A DNA stretch of 64,000 nucleotides from Clostridia bacterium UC5.1-1C12. Lineage in GTDB: Bacteria; Bacillota_I; Bacilli_A; Erysipelotrichales; Erysipelotrichaceae. A program made the translations under genes and the position numbers. Under the pieces are notes generated by a model. That model was not told the DNA's origin and did no database searches. It was given only the letters and a program-made list of their open reading frames with translations. Location of the stretch: contig BBZX01000003.1 in assembly GCA_001305055.1 (NCBI GenBank), positions 255,567 to 319,566 on the forward strand, read 5' to 3'. How positions within the stretch are numbered: the first letter of the stretch is position 1; each line of letters opens with the position of its first letter. Positions 1 to 9,819 of this stretch are shown piece after piece.

Positions 1-946
1 TGGCAGCCGCATTTGCTTATATTCCTTTTTCAGCCTATGCGCATAAGAAAAAAGCTTTACAGAAATGGCTGCATCGATATTTTATCTTTACCCTTGTTTT
101 CTTTGTGATCGTGCTGCTTGACTGCGGTATTGTTCGATTCATTCAACTTTTTATTCAGTCAATCCATGCCGAAAGTAATCCGGAGGGTTTTGTATCATCG
201 ATGATTTATATGGCCTATCAATCACGGGCTACTTATCTTAGAGGCATCAGTGGTACGCTGCAAGTATCGTTGATTGGAACTTTATGCGGCTTTCTATTAG
301 CAATCCTGCTTTCCTTTCTGCGGATACAGGTTCCTGATCGCCGCGATGCGGACAGCATACAGATTTTAAACTGATAGGTCAAAGCTTTGCGAAAACCTAT
401 ACAACGATTATCCGCGGTACGCCGATGATGGTTCAAGTCTTGATTATCAATGCTGTCGGTTTTGCTTTAGCCCGTATGGCAATGCCCAGCGCACCCATCT
501 CAGAGGTCAATAAAATTTGGTCTTTCTTCTTGGCTTCAGCAATTACCGTGTCATTAAATTCAGCTGCTTATCTGGCTGAGGTGCTGCGCGGCGGTGTGGA
601 ATCTTTGGATAAGGGGCAGAAAGAAGCGGCCCGCTCCTTGGGCATGACTCAGTGGCAGGCGATGATGAAGGTTCTGTTCCCACAGGCGGTTAAAAACAGT
701 ATACCGGCGATCGGCAATGAATTTATCATTAATATTAAAGATACTTCGGTACTTACCACAATTGGCTTTTTTGAACTGATGTTTGCGAACAGTACAATTT
801 CAGGTACTTATTATAAAGGGTTGGAAGTTTATTTGGTAACGGCACTGATTTATTTGCTGTTAACCTATGGCATTACCCGACTGCTTAATTATGCGGCCCG
901 CCGTTTAGATATGCCGGCATCACGCGGTATTCCAAGCAGTAATTAG
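1..946 (+). CDS. Polar amino-acid ABC transporter permease (partial at window edge, frameshifted)
   Basis: Membrane permease of a polar amino-acid importer (GlnP/HisM type), moving an amino acid across the membrane with the ATPase encoded next. An open frame runs in from the left edge (codons from base 3), so the true start lies outside. Several hydrophobic segments are followed by the permease EAA loop near base 625 (EAARSLG with downstream PQAVKN). The frame breaks near base 367 in TTAAACTG; one extra A restores continuity into the segment that starts LIGQSFAKTY. The stop is 9 bases before the ATPase start, so the two are one operon. The substrate cannot be told from the permease; the peptidase downstream hints at amino acids or peptides. 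Confidence 0.85.
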
Positions 947-955
947 GAGGCATTT

Positions 956-1687
956 ATGGAAGAAATTATCCGTATTGAAAATCTTGAGAAGTCTTTTGAT
1001 CAGCTGCGTGTATTAAAGGATATCAATTTAAATGTGAAAAAGGGAGAGGTAGTCTGCATCATCGGAGCCAGCGGCAGCGGCAAAAGTACCCTGTTGAGAT
1101 GTATTAACCTGCTTGAAGAGCCGGATGCCGGTCACATTTATTTTAAAGATCAGGATCTGACTGATCTGAGTACCGATATCAACGTATTGCGGGAAAACAT
1201 CGGCATGGTCTTTCAGGGCTTTAATTTATTTAATAATAAAAATGTATTGGATAACTGCACGCTGGCAATGACGGCGGTAAAGAAAATGAATAAGTCAGAA
1301 GCTGAAGCAATCGCCATTGGGCATTTAACGGCTGTTGGTTTAAAGGAATTTATTTATGCTGATCCGCGAACATTGTCCGGCGGTCAGAAGCAGCGTGTCG
1401 CCATTGCCAGAGCCTTGTGTATGAATCCGGAAATTATGCTGTTCGATGAACCAACAAGCGCCCTTGATCCGGAAATTGTCAAGGAAGTGCTGGATGTTAT
1501 GCAGCGGCTGGCAAATGAGGGCATGACAATGGTTGTCGTTACCCATGAAATGCAGTTTGCCAGAGAAGTCAGCGACCGGGTCGTGTTTATGGATCAGGGT
1601 GTCATCTTAGAGGAAGCACCGCCTGAACAAATCTTTACTCAGCCGAAAATGCCGCGGACAAGGGAATTTTTAAGCCGTTATTTATAG
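956..1687 (+). CDS. Polar amino-acid ABC transporter ATP-binding protein
   Basis: Cytoplasmic ATPase of the importer (GlnQ/HisP family, 243 aa, usual length). Walker [10 protein letters not shown] lies at about residues 37-45, the LSGGQ signature at about 139-143 and Walker B with [11 protein letters not shown] at about 160-170. An AGGAGG ribosome site lies 5 bases before the ATG. It sits between the permease and an M20 peptidase with gaps of 9 and 10 bases, which indicates a single transcript. The amino acid carried is not determined. Confidence 0.95.
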   Translation: MEEIIRIENLEKSFDQLRVLKDINLNVKKGEVVCIIGASGSGKSTLLRCINLLEEPDAGHIYFKDQDLTDLSTDINVLRENIGMVFQGFNLFNNKNVLDNCTLAMTAVKKMNKSEAEAIAIGHLTAVGLKEFIYADPRTLSGGQKQRVAIARALCMNPEIMLFDEPTSALDPEIVKEVLDVMQRLANEGMTMVVVTHEMQFAREVSDRVVFMDQGVILEEAPPEQIFTQPKMPRTREFLSRYL

Positions 1688-1697
1688 GAGAAACAAT

Positions 1698-3088
1698 ATG
1701 AGAACTATTTATGAAACATATCAAAATGAAACGATGTATCCTGATTTAGATATTCATCAGGCATGCCGCCGACTGAGTCAGGCAATACAATGCAGGACAA
1801 CCTCTTATGTCGATGTCAGCAAAGTTGATGATGCGGAATTTAAACGTCTGCATGATGTGATCCGCACATCTTTTCCACAAGTGATGCATCATGGTGAGGT
1901 AAGCATGCATGGCAACAGTATGCTGATTAAGCTGACAGGCAGTGATCAAAAGTTAAAGCCGATCCTGCTGATGTCACATCTCGATGTTGTGCCGGTTGTT
2001 AAGGGGAGTGAAAAAGATTGGACCTATGGGCTTATTCAGGAGCTATTGCGGACGGGTTGATCTGGGGCCGGGGAGCTTTAGATATTAAGAATATGGTATT
2101 TGCCATATTAGAAGCGGCGGAATATTGTCTGACACATGCGATGAATTTGAAGCGTACAATTTATTGTGCTTTTGGAGAGGATGAGGAGACTTGCAACACC
2201 GGTTCCGCGAGAATGGCTGCTTATTTAAAAAAGCAGGGTGTTCAGCTTGAATTTGTATTGGATGAAGGCGGCGGTGAAATAATTGACGGGGATGTCTATG
2301 GCGCAAAAGGTTCACTGGTTTCTTCCATCTGCCTGAGTGAAAAGGGCTATGCCGATCTTTTACTTGAAGCTAAGAGCGTCGGCGGTCATTCTTCCAATCC
2401 AGTGCATGGGACATCTTTAGGTCAGCTTGCAAAAGCAATCACAGCCATAGCAGAGCATCCGCTGCCAGCGCGATTAAGCCAATTAAACAAAGCGGCTTTG
2501 AGAGCATTGGCTCCTAAAATTAACCAGGAGCCGATGAAGACATACGTCAGTAATATAGATGCTCATGAAAAAGCAATATTAGATTATTATTTAAACAGTG
2601 AAGAATTATACAATCAAGTATCGACAACAATAGCTCCAACGATGATCTGTGAGGGCGCGCAGGCAGGCAATGTTATGCCCCAGAATATGTGGGCTGTCAT
2701 TAACTTCCGTCTGGCCTGCCATGATAACACCGATGCGCTGCTTGAAGCTTGTTCGCAATTGGCCGGTGATGAAATCAAATGCAGCTATATTCAGGCCAAT
2801 GATGCATCGGCAATTTCCCGTTATGACAGTTATGGTTATCAAAAACTGACAGAAACATTGCAGACCTTCTTTGGCGGTGTGAGCTTTATTCCCAATCTGG
2901 TTACCGGCAGTACCGATGCACGCAATTATGAGTGCATCTGTGATACCGTTCTGCGTTACGACCCTTTCATTGAGGAACAGGAAATTGTATCGAAGGGAGT
3001 TCATGGAACCAATGAGCGAATCAGTATCCGAGCCTATGCACAGGGAATTCGTTCATTAATTTATTTGATTCAACAGACATGTAAATAA
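1698..3088 (+). CDS. M20/M28-type metallopeptidase (carboxypeptidase S-like), frameshifted
   Basis: Zinc-dependent exopeptidase or amidohydrolase of family M20. Visible metal and catalytic motifs in order: SHLDVVP (about residue 93), GRGALDIKN with the bridging Asp (about 125), GEDEE with the general base and metal Glu (about 160) and DEGGG (about 189); a C-terminal GVHGTNER carries the last His. One C is missing near base 2037 (GGGCTT read as GGGCCTT restores DWTYGPYSGAIADG). Total about 463 aa, normal for the family. Position 10 bases after an amino-acid ABC transporter suggests it trims an imported peptide or N-acyl amino acid; that coupling is inference. Confidence 0.9.
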
Positions 3089-3110
3089 AAGATGGCGCGG
3101 CGCCATCTTT
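3087..3110. terminator. Bidirectional terminator between convergent genes
   Basis: A perfect 9-bp inverted repeat (AAGATGGCG/CGCCATCTT) with flanking A and T runs lies between the M20 peptidase stop and the stop of the minus-strand acyltransferase at 3113, so it can serve both. Confidence 0.8.
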
Positions 3111-3112
3111 CT

Positions 3113-4816
3113 TTATAAACTTTCAGATATAAAATTATTCTCATGAATCGGCAGATGCAGACTCATCATGGAAGGTTCTTCAATCGTATCGCCGACAATT
3201 TCATCATCGACATGATATACGATGATTTCTTTATCACTGTCACAGATACAGCACATCATCGCATTGGCTGTTTTCTGTGAACGGCAGATCAATTCATTGA
3301 CGGTCAGCTGACCGTCATTTTCATCATATATTAAATAACCATCAATTTCATCTTGTGTGCGGTGGATTAATATCCGTCCGCTGCATTTCGCATAGGGAAT
3401 CAGATAATCTTGATAATAGCTCAGATCACGAATGCGATAACCATTCTTGTCCAAAACATATTCATTGTACAGGCAAAGCAAGGCCGCGGCGTCTTCGCAA
3501 CAGTCACAATGCTTCTCCAATCCCTCATAGGCGGCCTTACGAAGTATGGTTTTGCGTCGTTTATAGCTGGTTTCAAACCCAAAAGGCTTATACAGCTCCC
3601 AATCATAGGCTTGAATCAATAACGGTGTTTGAGTGAATGTATCAAGCACATGACTGAGCAGCTGGCGCATATAACCGCATTCCTGATATTCAGGATCGGT
3701 GGCGATCCCTAAAATCAGCTTAGCCGCCATCGATTTGCCATCCATCATCAGCTCCATGTCACGCAGATGCAGCATACAGACGAGCTGATCATCATGAAGC
3801 AGACACTGTGTTTGTTTAGGGTCATAGAGCTTATCAAAATAAAAGGCGGCGGTTAATGGATTCTCATCAGGGAAGCTGTTCAGCCAAAGGTTTTTGATCT
3901 GCGTCAGCAAAGGTTCATTGGCCGGAACGATCTCCACCTTACCGGGCAGGATTCTGAAACGCTTAATCCGATAAATCGGATGCATATCAAGCTTAGCCTT
4001 TCTAAGCTCCGGCAAGCCTAAATCATCCTCCCGGTCCATTTTTGTATAGGAAGCAGGCAAGGTTTCCAGGAAACATTTTAAAATGGCGACACTTAACCCT
4101 CGGTATTCATGATTTACCTTTTCCACATGGATCTGAATCAATTCTTCATCAATAGGTGATGCGAGAATGAAGCCTTCAATCTGGCCATGAATTCTAAGTA
4201 TCCCACCTAACAATGGCAGCCGGTCAAAATCCGCAAGCATGCGCCGGATACCAATCAGTTCATTCTCAATATCCTGAATGTGACTGTGGTTATTTTTCCA
4301 TGTATCTAAGAAATCATATAATTCATTGAATTGAGCGGGTGCTAAAGACTCAAAACTATAATCACTGCCATTTTCCTTTATAAAGGCATTGTAATGATTG
4401 CGTCTTTTCTGCATCTTTTTACCAGTTAAATCACGATGCTGCGCTATATCATAGACGTAATCATCTCTTTCTCTTTCCCGCTGATAGACAAACGGATAGT
4501 GTTCTTGCTGGCACCAGCGTTTGAAATCATCTAATACTTCACAGAGAACAAAGGGGAAGTGATGCTCATTGCTATAACGCTGCATGGCATTCATCGCTTC
4601 ATGACGAGATTGTTCATCACATAAAGGGGTCAGCCATTCCCATGTGTCATGCATATGAATCAGCAATAATGTATAGTTTTCGTGCATTTCCATATACAGC
4701 TCATAAACATGGTCCCACATGATCCATGAACAGATATTGGAATTAAAATCATGATTGTTGTATTGCTTAAACAGCGCTGCCAGCTGTTTATAATCTTGAG
4801 GATTGAATTTTATCAT
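3113..4816 (-). CDS. Two-domain protein: DUF2156 acyltransferase-like plus GNAT acetyltransferase
   Basis: 567 aa. Residues about 1-285 resemble DUF2156, the fold shared with aminoacyl-phosphatidylglycerol synthases and FemX-type transferases: an early WIMWDHVYE region, QKRRNHYNAF near residue 140, and the stretch KVNHEYRGLS near 230. Residues about 290-420 look like a GNAT acetyltransferase (LILGIATDPEYQECGYMRQL is the acetyl-CoA loop), followed by about 140 residues like the Eis-type accessory domain. Substrates are not known. Transcribed alone from the minus strand. The domain calls are by pattern; function beyond acyl transfer is not supported. Confidence 0.7.
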   Translation of the reverse strand: MIKFNPQDYKQLAALFKQYNNHDFNSNICSWIMWDHVYELYMEMHENYTLLLIHMHDTWEWLTPLCDEQSRHEAMNAMQRYSNEHHFPFVLCEVLDDFKRWCQQEHYPFVYQRERERDDYVYDIAQHRDLTGKKMQKRRNHYNAFIKENGSDYSFESLAPAQFNELYDFLDTWKNNHSHIQDIENELIGIRRMLADFDRLPLLGGILRIHGQIEGFILASPIDEELIQIHVEKVNHEYRGLSVAILKCFLETLPASYTKMDREDDLGLPELRKAKLDMHPIYRIKRFRILPGKVEIVPANEPLLTQIKNLWLNSFPDENPLTAAFYFDKLYDPKQTQCLLHDDQLVCMLHLRDMELMMDGKSMAAKLILGIATDPEYQECGYMRQLLSHVLDTFTQTPLLIQAYDWELYKPFGFETSYKRRKTILRKAAYEGLEKHCDCCEDAAALLCLYNEYVLDKNGYRIRDLSYYQDYLIPYAKCSGRILIHRTQDEIDGYLIYDENDGQLTVNELICRSQKTANAMMCCICDSDKEIIVYHVDDEIVGDTIEEPSMMSLHLPIHENNFISESL

Positions 4817-4845
4817 AACACACCTGCTTTTTATTAATCAAGAGA

Positions 4846-4866
4846 AAATCCGGCTGAACCGGATTA
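4846..4866 (-). terminator. Terminator overlapping the stop of the flavoprotein gene
   Basis: AATCCGG and CCGGATT pair around a 5-base loop; read on the minus strand the hairpin is followed by TTTTCTC. The right arm includes the stop codon of the thioredoxin-reductase-like gene. Confidence 0.7.
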
Positions 4867-5736
4867 TTGAATACCTGCATTTTCTTTGTCAATCTGATCC
4901 ACGGCGCTTAAGCCTGCGACATGTCCTTCACCGGCAGCTTTCATATACTGATAAGGCTTGCCTGTGCAGTCGCCAGCCGCAAATAAACCATGGAAGTTGG
5001 TTTCCATCTGACGGTTTACTTTAATATGGCCGTCTTCAATATCAAGTCCGTTAACGAGCTGAGAAGGTTCAACACTGTCTCGGAGCACAAAGATACCATC
5101 GGTATTCAATGTCTGATTTTTTAATACGAGACGGGTTGCTGACTGCTCACCTTCAATGCGCAAAGGCATATCCTTGACTACATTGATCGAACTTTTTAAA
5201 TCATCAGTCTTAACATTCACCGGTACAAAGTCTACATGCTCCGCGATTTCCGCAATGTAATTTGCTTCATGGATACTTTCTTCGCTATAACCAACAACAG
5301 CTACGGAGCGGCCTTTATAAAGCGGTGCATCGCAGGTTGCACAGTAGGAAACACCCATGCCCAAGAAATCAGCTTCATTTTCAATTGAACGCGTCAGTTC
5401 CACACCGCTGGCCAGGATTACCTTGCGGGCTTCATACATATTGCCGGCACCAGCCAACATAAAACTGTCGCCATTTGGATAAACGGCGGTAATCTTTTCT
5501 TCGGTAATTTCAATATTCATAGACTGAATATGCTCTTGAAACGCTTGGGCAATCTCACTGCCGCTCTTACCGTAAAAACCAAGATAATTATCAATGCGGT
5601 GGGCTTTGACTAACTTGGCTGATAAATTTTTATTGCCAAATACAATGATTTTCTTTTTCCGGATCGTTGCATTGATAGCCGCCTGAAGACCGGCTACCCC
5701 GCTGCCAATGATCGCAATATCGTATAATTCGTTCAT
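4864..5736 (-). CDS. Thioredoxin reductase-like FAD/NAD(P) oxidoreductase
   Basis: 290 aa from ATG 5736, preceded by AAGAGGGTG. FAD-binding GSGVAGLQA at about residues 12-20, redox pair CATC at about 130-133, a second nucleotide-binding motif just after it (VVGYSEES) and the C-terminal AAGDCTGKP FAD motif at about 252. It has the layout of low-molecular-weight thioredoxin reductase (FAD, NADPH, CxxC), so it should move electrons from NAD(P)H to a small dithiol partner. No thioredoxin gene is adjacent, and it could serve another disulfide or ferredoxin-type partner. An in-frame start further upstream (5787) has no ribosome site. Confidence 0.85.
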   Translation of the reverse strand: MNELYDIAIIGSGVAGLQAAINATIRKKKIIVFGNKNLSAKLVKAHRIDNYLGFYGKSGSEIAQAFQEHIQSMNIEITEEKITAVYPNGDSFMLAGAGNMYEARKVILASGVELTRSIENEADFLGMGVSYCATCDAPLYKGRSVAVVGYSEESIHEANYIAEIAEHVDFVPVNVKTDDLKSSINVVKDMPLRIEGEQSATRLVLKNQTLNTDGIFVLRDSVEPSQLVNGLDIEDGHIKVNRQMETNFHGLFAAGDCTGKPYQYMKAAGEGHVAGLSAVDQIDKENAGIQ

Positions 5737-5816
5737 GCTACACCCTCTTTTCCTTATTAGTATAGCCGATTCTTTGCTTAACGTCATCTCTTTTGCATAA
5801 GAAAACCGATAATCAT

Positions 5817-5838
5817 AAAAAACCGGACACCGGTTTTC
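5817..5838 (-). terminator. Terminator of the DUF3795 gene
   Basis: AACCGG and CCGGTT pair around a 3-base loop; on the minus strand a T run follows directly after the DUF3795 stop codon. Confidence 0.75.
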
Positions 5839-6117
5839 TTAATCATGGATGGCTGACAGCTGACACCAGCAGCGGCATTGGGTAATTCGTTTGCCGTTAT
5901 CGCCTTGATCTGTATCATAGGCAAATTGCCGAAGCAGGGCACAGGGAAAACTCTGACATAGGCCGCAATGGTCCAATGCCTTATCCTCACAGCACGTCTT
6001 TACCGGACATGCCTCACCCCAAAATGGTTTCTTGATGTTTGTGCATCCCTGACAATTCATCGAACTTCTAAACTCACACTCGCTGCATAACAAGCCGCAT
6101 CTTGATTCAATCATCAT
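5839..6117 (-). CDS. DUF3795 cysteine-rich small protein
   Basis: About 92 aa, rich in cysteine pairs: CGLLCSECEF near the start, CQGC, a CPVKTC segment, CGLCQSFPC and a C-terminal CRCWC. This is the DUF3795 pattern, probably a metal-binding (Zn or Fe-S) small protein; no reaction is known. Start taken at the first of two tandem ATGs (6117 and 6114) behind AAGGAGAG. It ends near GDNGKRI, a usual closing motif of the family. Confidence 0.75.
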   Translation of the reverse strand: MMIESRCGLLCSECEFRSSMNCQGCTNIKKPFWGEACPVKTCCEDKALDHCGLCQSFPCALLRQFAYDTDQGDNGKRITQCRCWCQLSAIHD

Positions 6118-6173
6118 TTCACTCTCCTTTATATGATAGAGTGTAACACAGGCATGATGACAGCTGTATGTCA

Positions 6174-7079
6174 CTATTCGGAATATTTATTATATAATGA
6201 AAGTGCCCGCGCTTTTAATTCCTGACGATATTCTGCTGGTTCGATCAATTCAGCCTGATCATGAAAGCTCAGCACCCATTCAAGCAGATATTCTTTATTG
6301 GTAAAATCAAATTCAAAGCGCAGTAAATGATCATTCAGCGGTGTGCAGGAATCAATCCCATACTCTTCAATAACCCGATATTTAACATTCTTATTAAAAT
6401 GGATGACGGCATGAATCGCATCAGTAAAATAGGTGTTAAAGGCCAGCTTTTCCTGAGGGATATCCATTAGCTCAAAGGATTGTGCCGTCAGCTTTAAATT
6501 CCACAGGCGGTTTAATTTAAACAGCTTGAATTGTTCGGCGGTTGCTTCATATCCTAACACATACCAGCTTGACCATTGAAAAACTATCAGATAGGGATTG
6601 AGCTGTACTTGATGCTCACCCTTTGAACCACAGTAATCAAAGCATATCGCACAGCTTGTCTCAATCGCTTTGCGGATCAGTTCAATCTTGGGTGCCAAGG
6701 TGTTTTTGTAATGGGAAGACAAGTCGATTAGAATATGATGATCGGCATAGATTCCGTGTTTATCAGATAAAAATTTATCCATGATCTGTTGATAGCGGTT
6801 ATCGGCAGCTATGCTGTCCAGACTTAAAAGACCGGTAAAGATTGCCTGCAGTTCTCTTTGGGTAAACAGTGTTTTATCTAGCTTATAATTTTCATCCATC
6901 ATGATGCCGCCATTGCTGCCGGCATTACTTATAATAGGTATGCCAGCCAAGGTCAGATCGTTAAGATCACGGTATATCGTGCGTTTAGATACATTAAATT
7001 TTTCTGCAAGCATAGAAGCAGTTACTTTTTTGTTCTGCAGCAGCAGAATAATTATTGCAATCAGTCTTTCGATTTTCAT
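6174..7079 (-). CDS. YafY-type HTH/WYL-domain transcriptional regulator
   Basis: About 301 aa. N-terminal helix-turn-helix of the DeoR/YafY kind (LAEKFNVSKRTIYRDLN at about residues 21-37), then a WYL-like ligand-binding region (WYVLGYEATAEQFKLFKLNR at about 170-190). WYL regulators sense small molecules or nucleic acids. Start ATG 7079 is preceded by AAGGAG at 8 bases; the upstream TTG (7085) is less likely. The next gene on the strand, DUF3795, follows after 56 bases and may be its target or cotranscribed. Ligand unknown. Confidence 0.85.
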   Translation of the reverse strand: MKIERLIAIIILLLQNKKVTASMLAEKFNVSKRTIYRDLNDLTLAGIPIISNAGSNGGIMMDENYKLDKTLFTQRELQAIFTGLLSLDSIAADNRYQQIMDKFLSDKHGIYADHHILIDLSSHYKNTLAPKIELIRKAIETSCAICFDYCGSKGEHQVQLNPYLIVFQWSSWYVLGYEATAEQFKLFKLNRLWNLKLTAQSFELMDIPQEKLAFNTYFTDAIHAVIHFNKNVKYRVIEEYGIDSCTPLNDHLLRFEFDFTNKEYLLEWVLSFHDQAELIEPAEYRQELKARALSLYNKYSE

Positions 7080-7196
7080 AAGCAAACTCCTTGTTTATGC
7101 TATTTTATCATGAATCAGCACATAACAAAATAATTGAGTAGGTTTGCATAAGTAAGATCTCGCTTGATTTGATGCCAATCAGTTATAAAGCAATGT

Positions 7197-7403
7197 TTAG
7201 CTAGCATAAGGGAGAATCATTTTTGTTAATGCTTCAAAATCAATTTGACTAACCGATTTAAGCTGAAAAATAATTTCTTCCGGAAACGTAGGCTGAAAAG
7301 CACCGGCAATGAGCCAATCGTTATCACCGTCTATTCTCTTGTGAATATTTGTATCACATTGATCCAAGTAAAACTTAAATACACGCTGTTTCTAAAAAGC
7401 CAT
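7197..7403 (-). pseudogene. Possible broken small ORF downstream of the RpiR operon
   Basis: On the minus strand a coding-like stretch ends in FEALTKMILPYAS and contains DNDWLIAGAFQPTFPEE. From ATG 7403 it would be 68 residues, but codon 4 is TAG and no ribosome site is visible. Either the start region has a base error or this is a remnant. No family recognised. It follows the small protein at 7421-7629 on the same strand. Confidence 0.25.
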
Positions 7404-7420
7404 ACAGGGCTCGGCTTTGC

Positions 7421-7629
7421 TTATTTTACGTGAATCTGAAAGTAAACCGTTTTAAATTCGGCAGTAGCTTTTAAAGCTTGTTTTGCCAGAACTGCAGCTT
7501 TCTGTTCATCAGAACTTGTGAATTGCAGTTCCATTCCTTTTTTCCAACAAATTCAATATTTGCATCTTCAATAGAAGTCACGATTTCAACTAATTTATCC
7601 TGAAGCATTGCAGCGTTAATGATAATCAT
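7421..7629 (-). CDS. Small protein of unknown function, frameshifted
   Basis: Starts MIIINAAMLQDKLVEIV from ATG 7629, 8 bases after AGGAGGAG. One A must be restored in GGAAAAAAGG near 7545; the reading then continues ELQFTSSDEQKAAVLAKQA and ends YFQIHVK, 69 aa in all. No transmembrane segment and no recognised family. It lies 13 bases after the RpiR-type regulator stop on the same strand, so it is probably cotranscribed and part of the sugar island. Confidence 0.5.
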
Positions 7630-7642
7630 AAATTTACTCCTC

Positions 7643-8391
7643 CTAATTTAATAATTGAGCAATATAATTGGTTAATAAGTCCACAAATATCATGAAAACC
7701 ACCTGTGTTTCCAGATATTGCGGATAGCCTTGATTTTTGTAACTTGGAAGCCAAATGACATGATCTACCTTATTTCGCATAGGACTTTTATCGGTTGTCG
7801 TAACCAATACTGTGACAGGCCGTTTATCTTTATCCATATCATTCAGCGCTTCTATCTGATCACGATATACAGAACCGGTCGCAGAAAAATAGATAGCCAA
7901 ATCATGCTGAGTTAGTGTTTGCGGCAATGTATGTGCTCGATCATAGGGTACACAAACTGATTGTTTTGAAACTTTAGCTAAGTTCATCTCTAATAATTGA
8001 GCGGGCAATGCACTTTTATGATATCCGTTGATGGCAATAAATTTTGCATTCACGATTAACTGTGCCAATTCTGTAAATTGTTCTTCACTTATCGCATTGG
8101 GTATCAAGCTGATCAGTTTAGCGTAGTAATCCATAATTGAAGCCGGATTCGTGCTTTTACCACCCATTTTCTGATATTTATATACATCATATTTAAAATC
8201 ATTGTAGCCATGATAGCCAATTTTCTGACAAAAACGAGAAATCGAAGCCTGAGATATATGATGCTTTTCCGCCAGCTGTGTTGCGGTATCTCGTAATATA
8301 TCATCGACATTTTCTATAATAATATCGTGAACAACCAATTCTTTCTTTGTGAAACTTGATTTTTTAGTTCCATCTGTTCAAATGGGTTCAT
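7643..8391 (-). CDS. RpiR/MurR-family regulator (HTH + SIS domain), frameshifted
   Basis: Cytoplasmic regulator of sugar use. After an N-terminal MNPFEQMELK segment, a helix-turn-helix follows (HHISQASISRFCQKIGYHG at about residues 45-63), then a SIS sugar-phosphate-binding domain (FIAINGYHKSALPAQL, and FSATGSVYRD at about 160). One A is missing near 8350; restoring it joins the start at ATG 8391 (behind GGGAG) to the main frame, about 249 aa. RpiR proteins respond to phosphosugars. The paired palindromes at 9706-9753, between the neighbouring divergent genes, are the obvious candidate target. Confidence 0.85.
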
Positions 8392-8443
8392 ACAATCACA
8401 CTCCCACTTTCATTATAACCTTTTTTGCTGAGAGAATTAAGCC

Positions 8444-9645
8444 TTAAGCCAGAATATCTTTTGTCGTTTCAATAATTTTGTAAATGAACCTGTCAGCTTC
8501 ACCTTTGGCTAAACGTGAATTAAATGTTTCAAAATACTTGCCATATTCATTTTCCGGTACAAAATAGTTGCAGTAGGTATTACTGTAGCCAACATTGATA
8601 ACGTTGTAATTCTTGAAAGTATTCTTTAATAATAAACCAAATGCACTTAAAATATCTCCAGGCAAAATAAAGAAAATAACATTGCCGAATATGCGTATTT
8701 GACTGATCAGATTCAAATCATAAGCTCCAAAAGCTTTCTTGCGGTTCAAACGATCAATAAAGAAATCCGTTTGTCCACCCTCAGCCTTTGACAGCACTGC
8801 CATCTGCTGATGCCAATCCTTGTCCGTTTGGGCATTAAAATGACTCACCATCTCCACAGTACTTGTTTTAACTTGACCATTATTTAATGGACGAATTCTT
8901 TTCTTTTCTAAAAACTGTTTTATAATATTATCAGCCGTAAAGTTTAATTCTTCAATACCGGAATACTCACGATAGAAGCGAACGCTGACATCTCCGCATG
9001 TGCCATTAAGCATCGCTACCGGACATTTTAATTTATTTTGCAGGCGTAAACGAATCTGTCCTAATAAGTCGCAGGATAACAGATAACTGCTGCCGTTTAA
9101 AATAGTTGGATGAGCTGACATGCTGCAAAGACTGCCAATAAGCTGTTTATTCTTATTATAAAATTTGAATAAACGCACTTCTTTATCCTCACTGCCTCCT
9201 TTTACATTACGATTGCCATATAACCCTTCAATCATAGCACTTTCCAATTCAGCACTGCATTCCTGCATGTTTTTACTCGCACGAAGCAAGCTGGCAATCA
9301 TTTCATCTTTAGCCATTTCAGTTAATTCAGGCTCTACATGAGTGTCTTCAAATGTAAGTTTGAAGAATGCTGGTGCTGAATGGGTATGGGTACAGGAAAT
9401 GGTTATATTGTTTACTTCAACACCTGTTTGCTTTGAAACAGCTTTTTTCACGTTCATGCAAAAGTTCTCTTCTAGCATAATACTATCTAAAATGCTTATT
9501 AAGAATGAATGGCCATTCAAATCAAATGCGATAGAATTAATTTCTATTGAGTCTAAAACACCCTCGCTTTGTTTTTTCTGGAATAACCTGCCATGAAACA
9601 AGGTCTTTTCGGCGTAATATCGACTTTATCAAAGGCAATTTTCAT
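8444..9645 (-). CDS. Neutral/alkaline ceramidase-like (N-terminal domain) protein, frameshifted
   Basis: About 400 aa from ATG 9645 (behind AAAGGGGGATTA): opens MKIAFDKVDITPKRP and continues AGYSRKKQSEGV after restoring one A near 9590. The CTHTHSAP motif (about residue 82) is the zinc-binding hallmark of neutral ceramidase-like N-terminal domains; MSAHPTIL and NGTCGDVS support this. No signal peptide is visible, so it probably acts inside the cell and need not be a ceramidase; many bacterial members have unknown substrates. It is divergent from the PTS operon with the paired operator between, so it is likely controlled with the sugar genes and may hydrolyse an amide of the imported glycoside. 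Confidence 0.7.
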
Positions 9646-9705
9646 GGTTAATCCCCCTTTCTACATCTATATTCTAGCATAACCATTCAAAAAAACAAGG
9701 ATTAT

Positions 9706-9753
9706 ATTGAAATTCATTCAATAATTATAAAAATATATTGAATACTCATTCAA
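9706..9753. promoter_or_regulatory. Paired palindromic operator in the divergent promoter region
   Basis: Two inverted repeats of the same kind lie 15 bases apart: ATTGAA-5-TTCAAT at 9706-9722 and TTGAAT-4-ATTCAA at 9738-9753. The second covers the -35 box of the PTS promoter. They sit between the ceramidase-like gene and the PTS genes and fit a dimeric RpiR-type repressor; the assignment to the regulator at 7643-8391 is inference. Confidence 0.6.
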
Positions 9754-9766
9754 ACTGTGCTATATT
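9738..9766 (+). promoter_or_regulatory. Promoter of the PTS/GH1/ChbG operon
   Basis: TTGAAT at 9738-9743, a 17-base spacer and TATATT at 9761-9766, reading toward the IIC gene. The -35 box is inside the second palindrome, as expected for repression. Confidence 0.6.
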
Positions 9767-9781
9767 ATGAGTGTCAAAGAA

Positions 9782-9795
9782 AGTAACCGCATTCA
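9782..9795 (+). promoter_or_regulatory. Possible cre site (CcpA)
   Basis: AGTAACCGCATTCA matches the cre consensus TGNAANCGNWNNCA at 13 of 14 defined or free positions (first base differs). It lies just downstream of the expected transcript start, a repressing position. Confidence 0.4.
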
Positions 9796-9819
9796 TAAAT
9801 GCGAGGAAGGGGATTCGAT

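Noticed and set aside
7245..7433. 62-codon plus-strand ORF
   Set aside because: Lies opposite the small protein and possible remnant on the minus strand, has no ribosome site and shows biased shadow-type composition.
8444..9645. Secreted ceramidase acting on host sphingolipids
   Set aside because: The repaired N-terminus (MKIAFDKVDITPKRP) has no signal peptide, so export is not supported.
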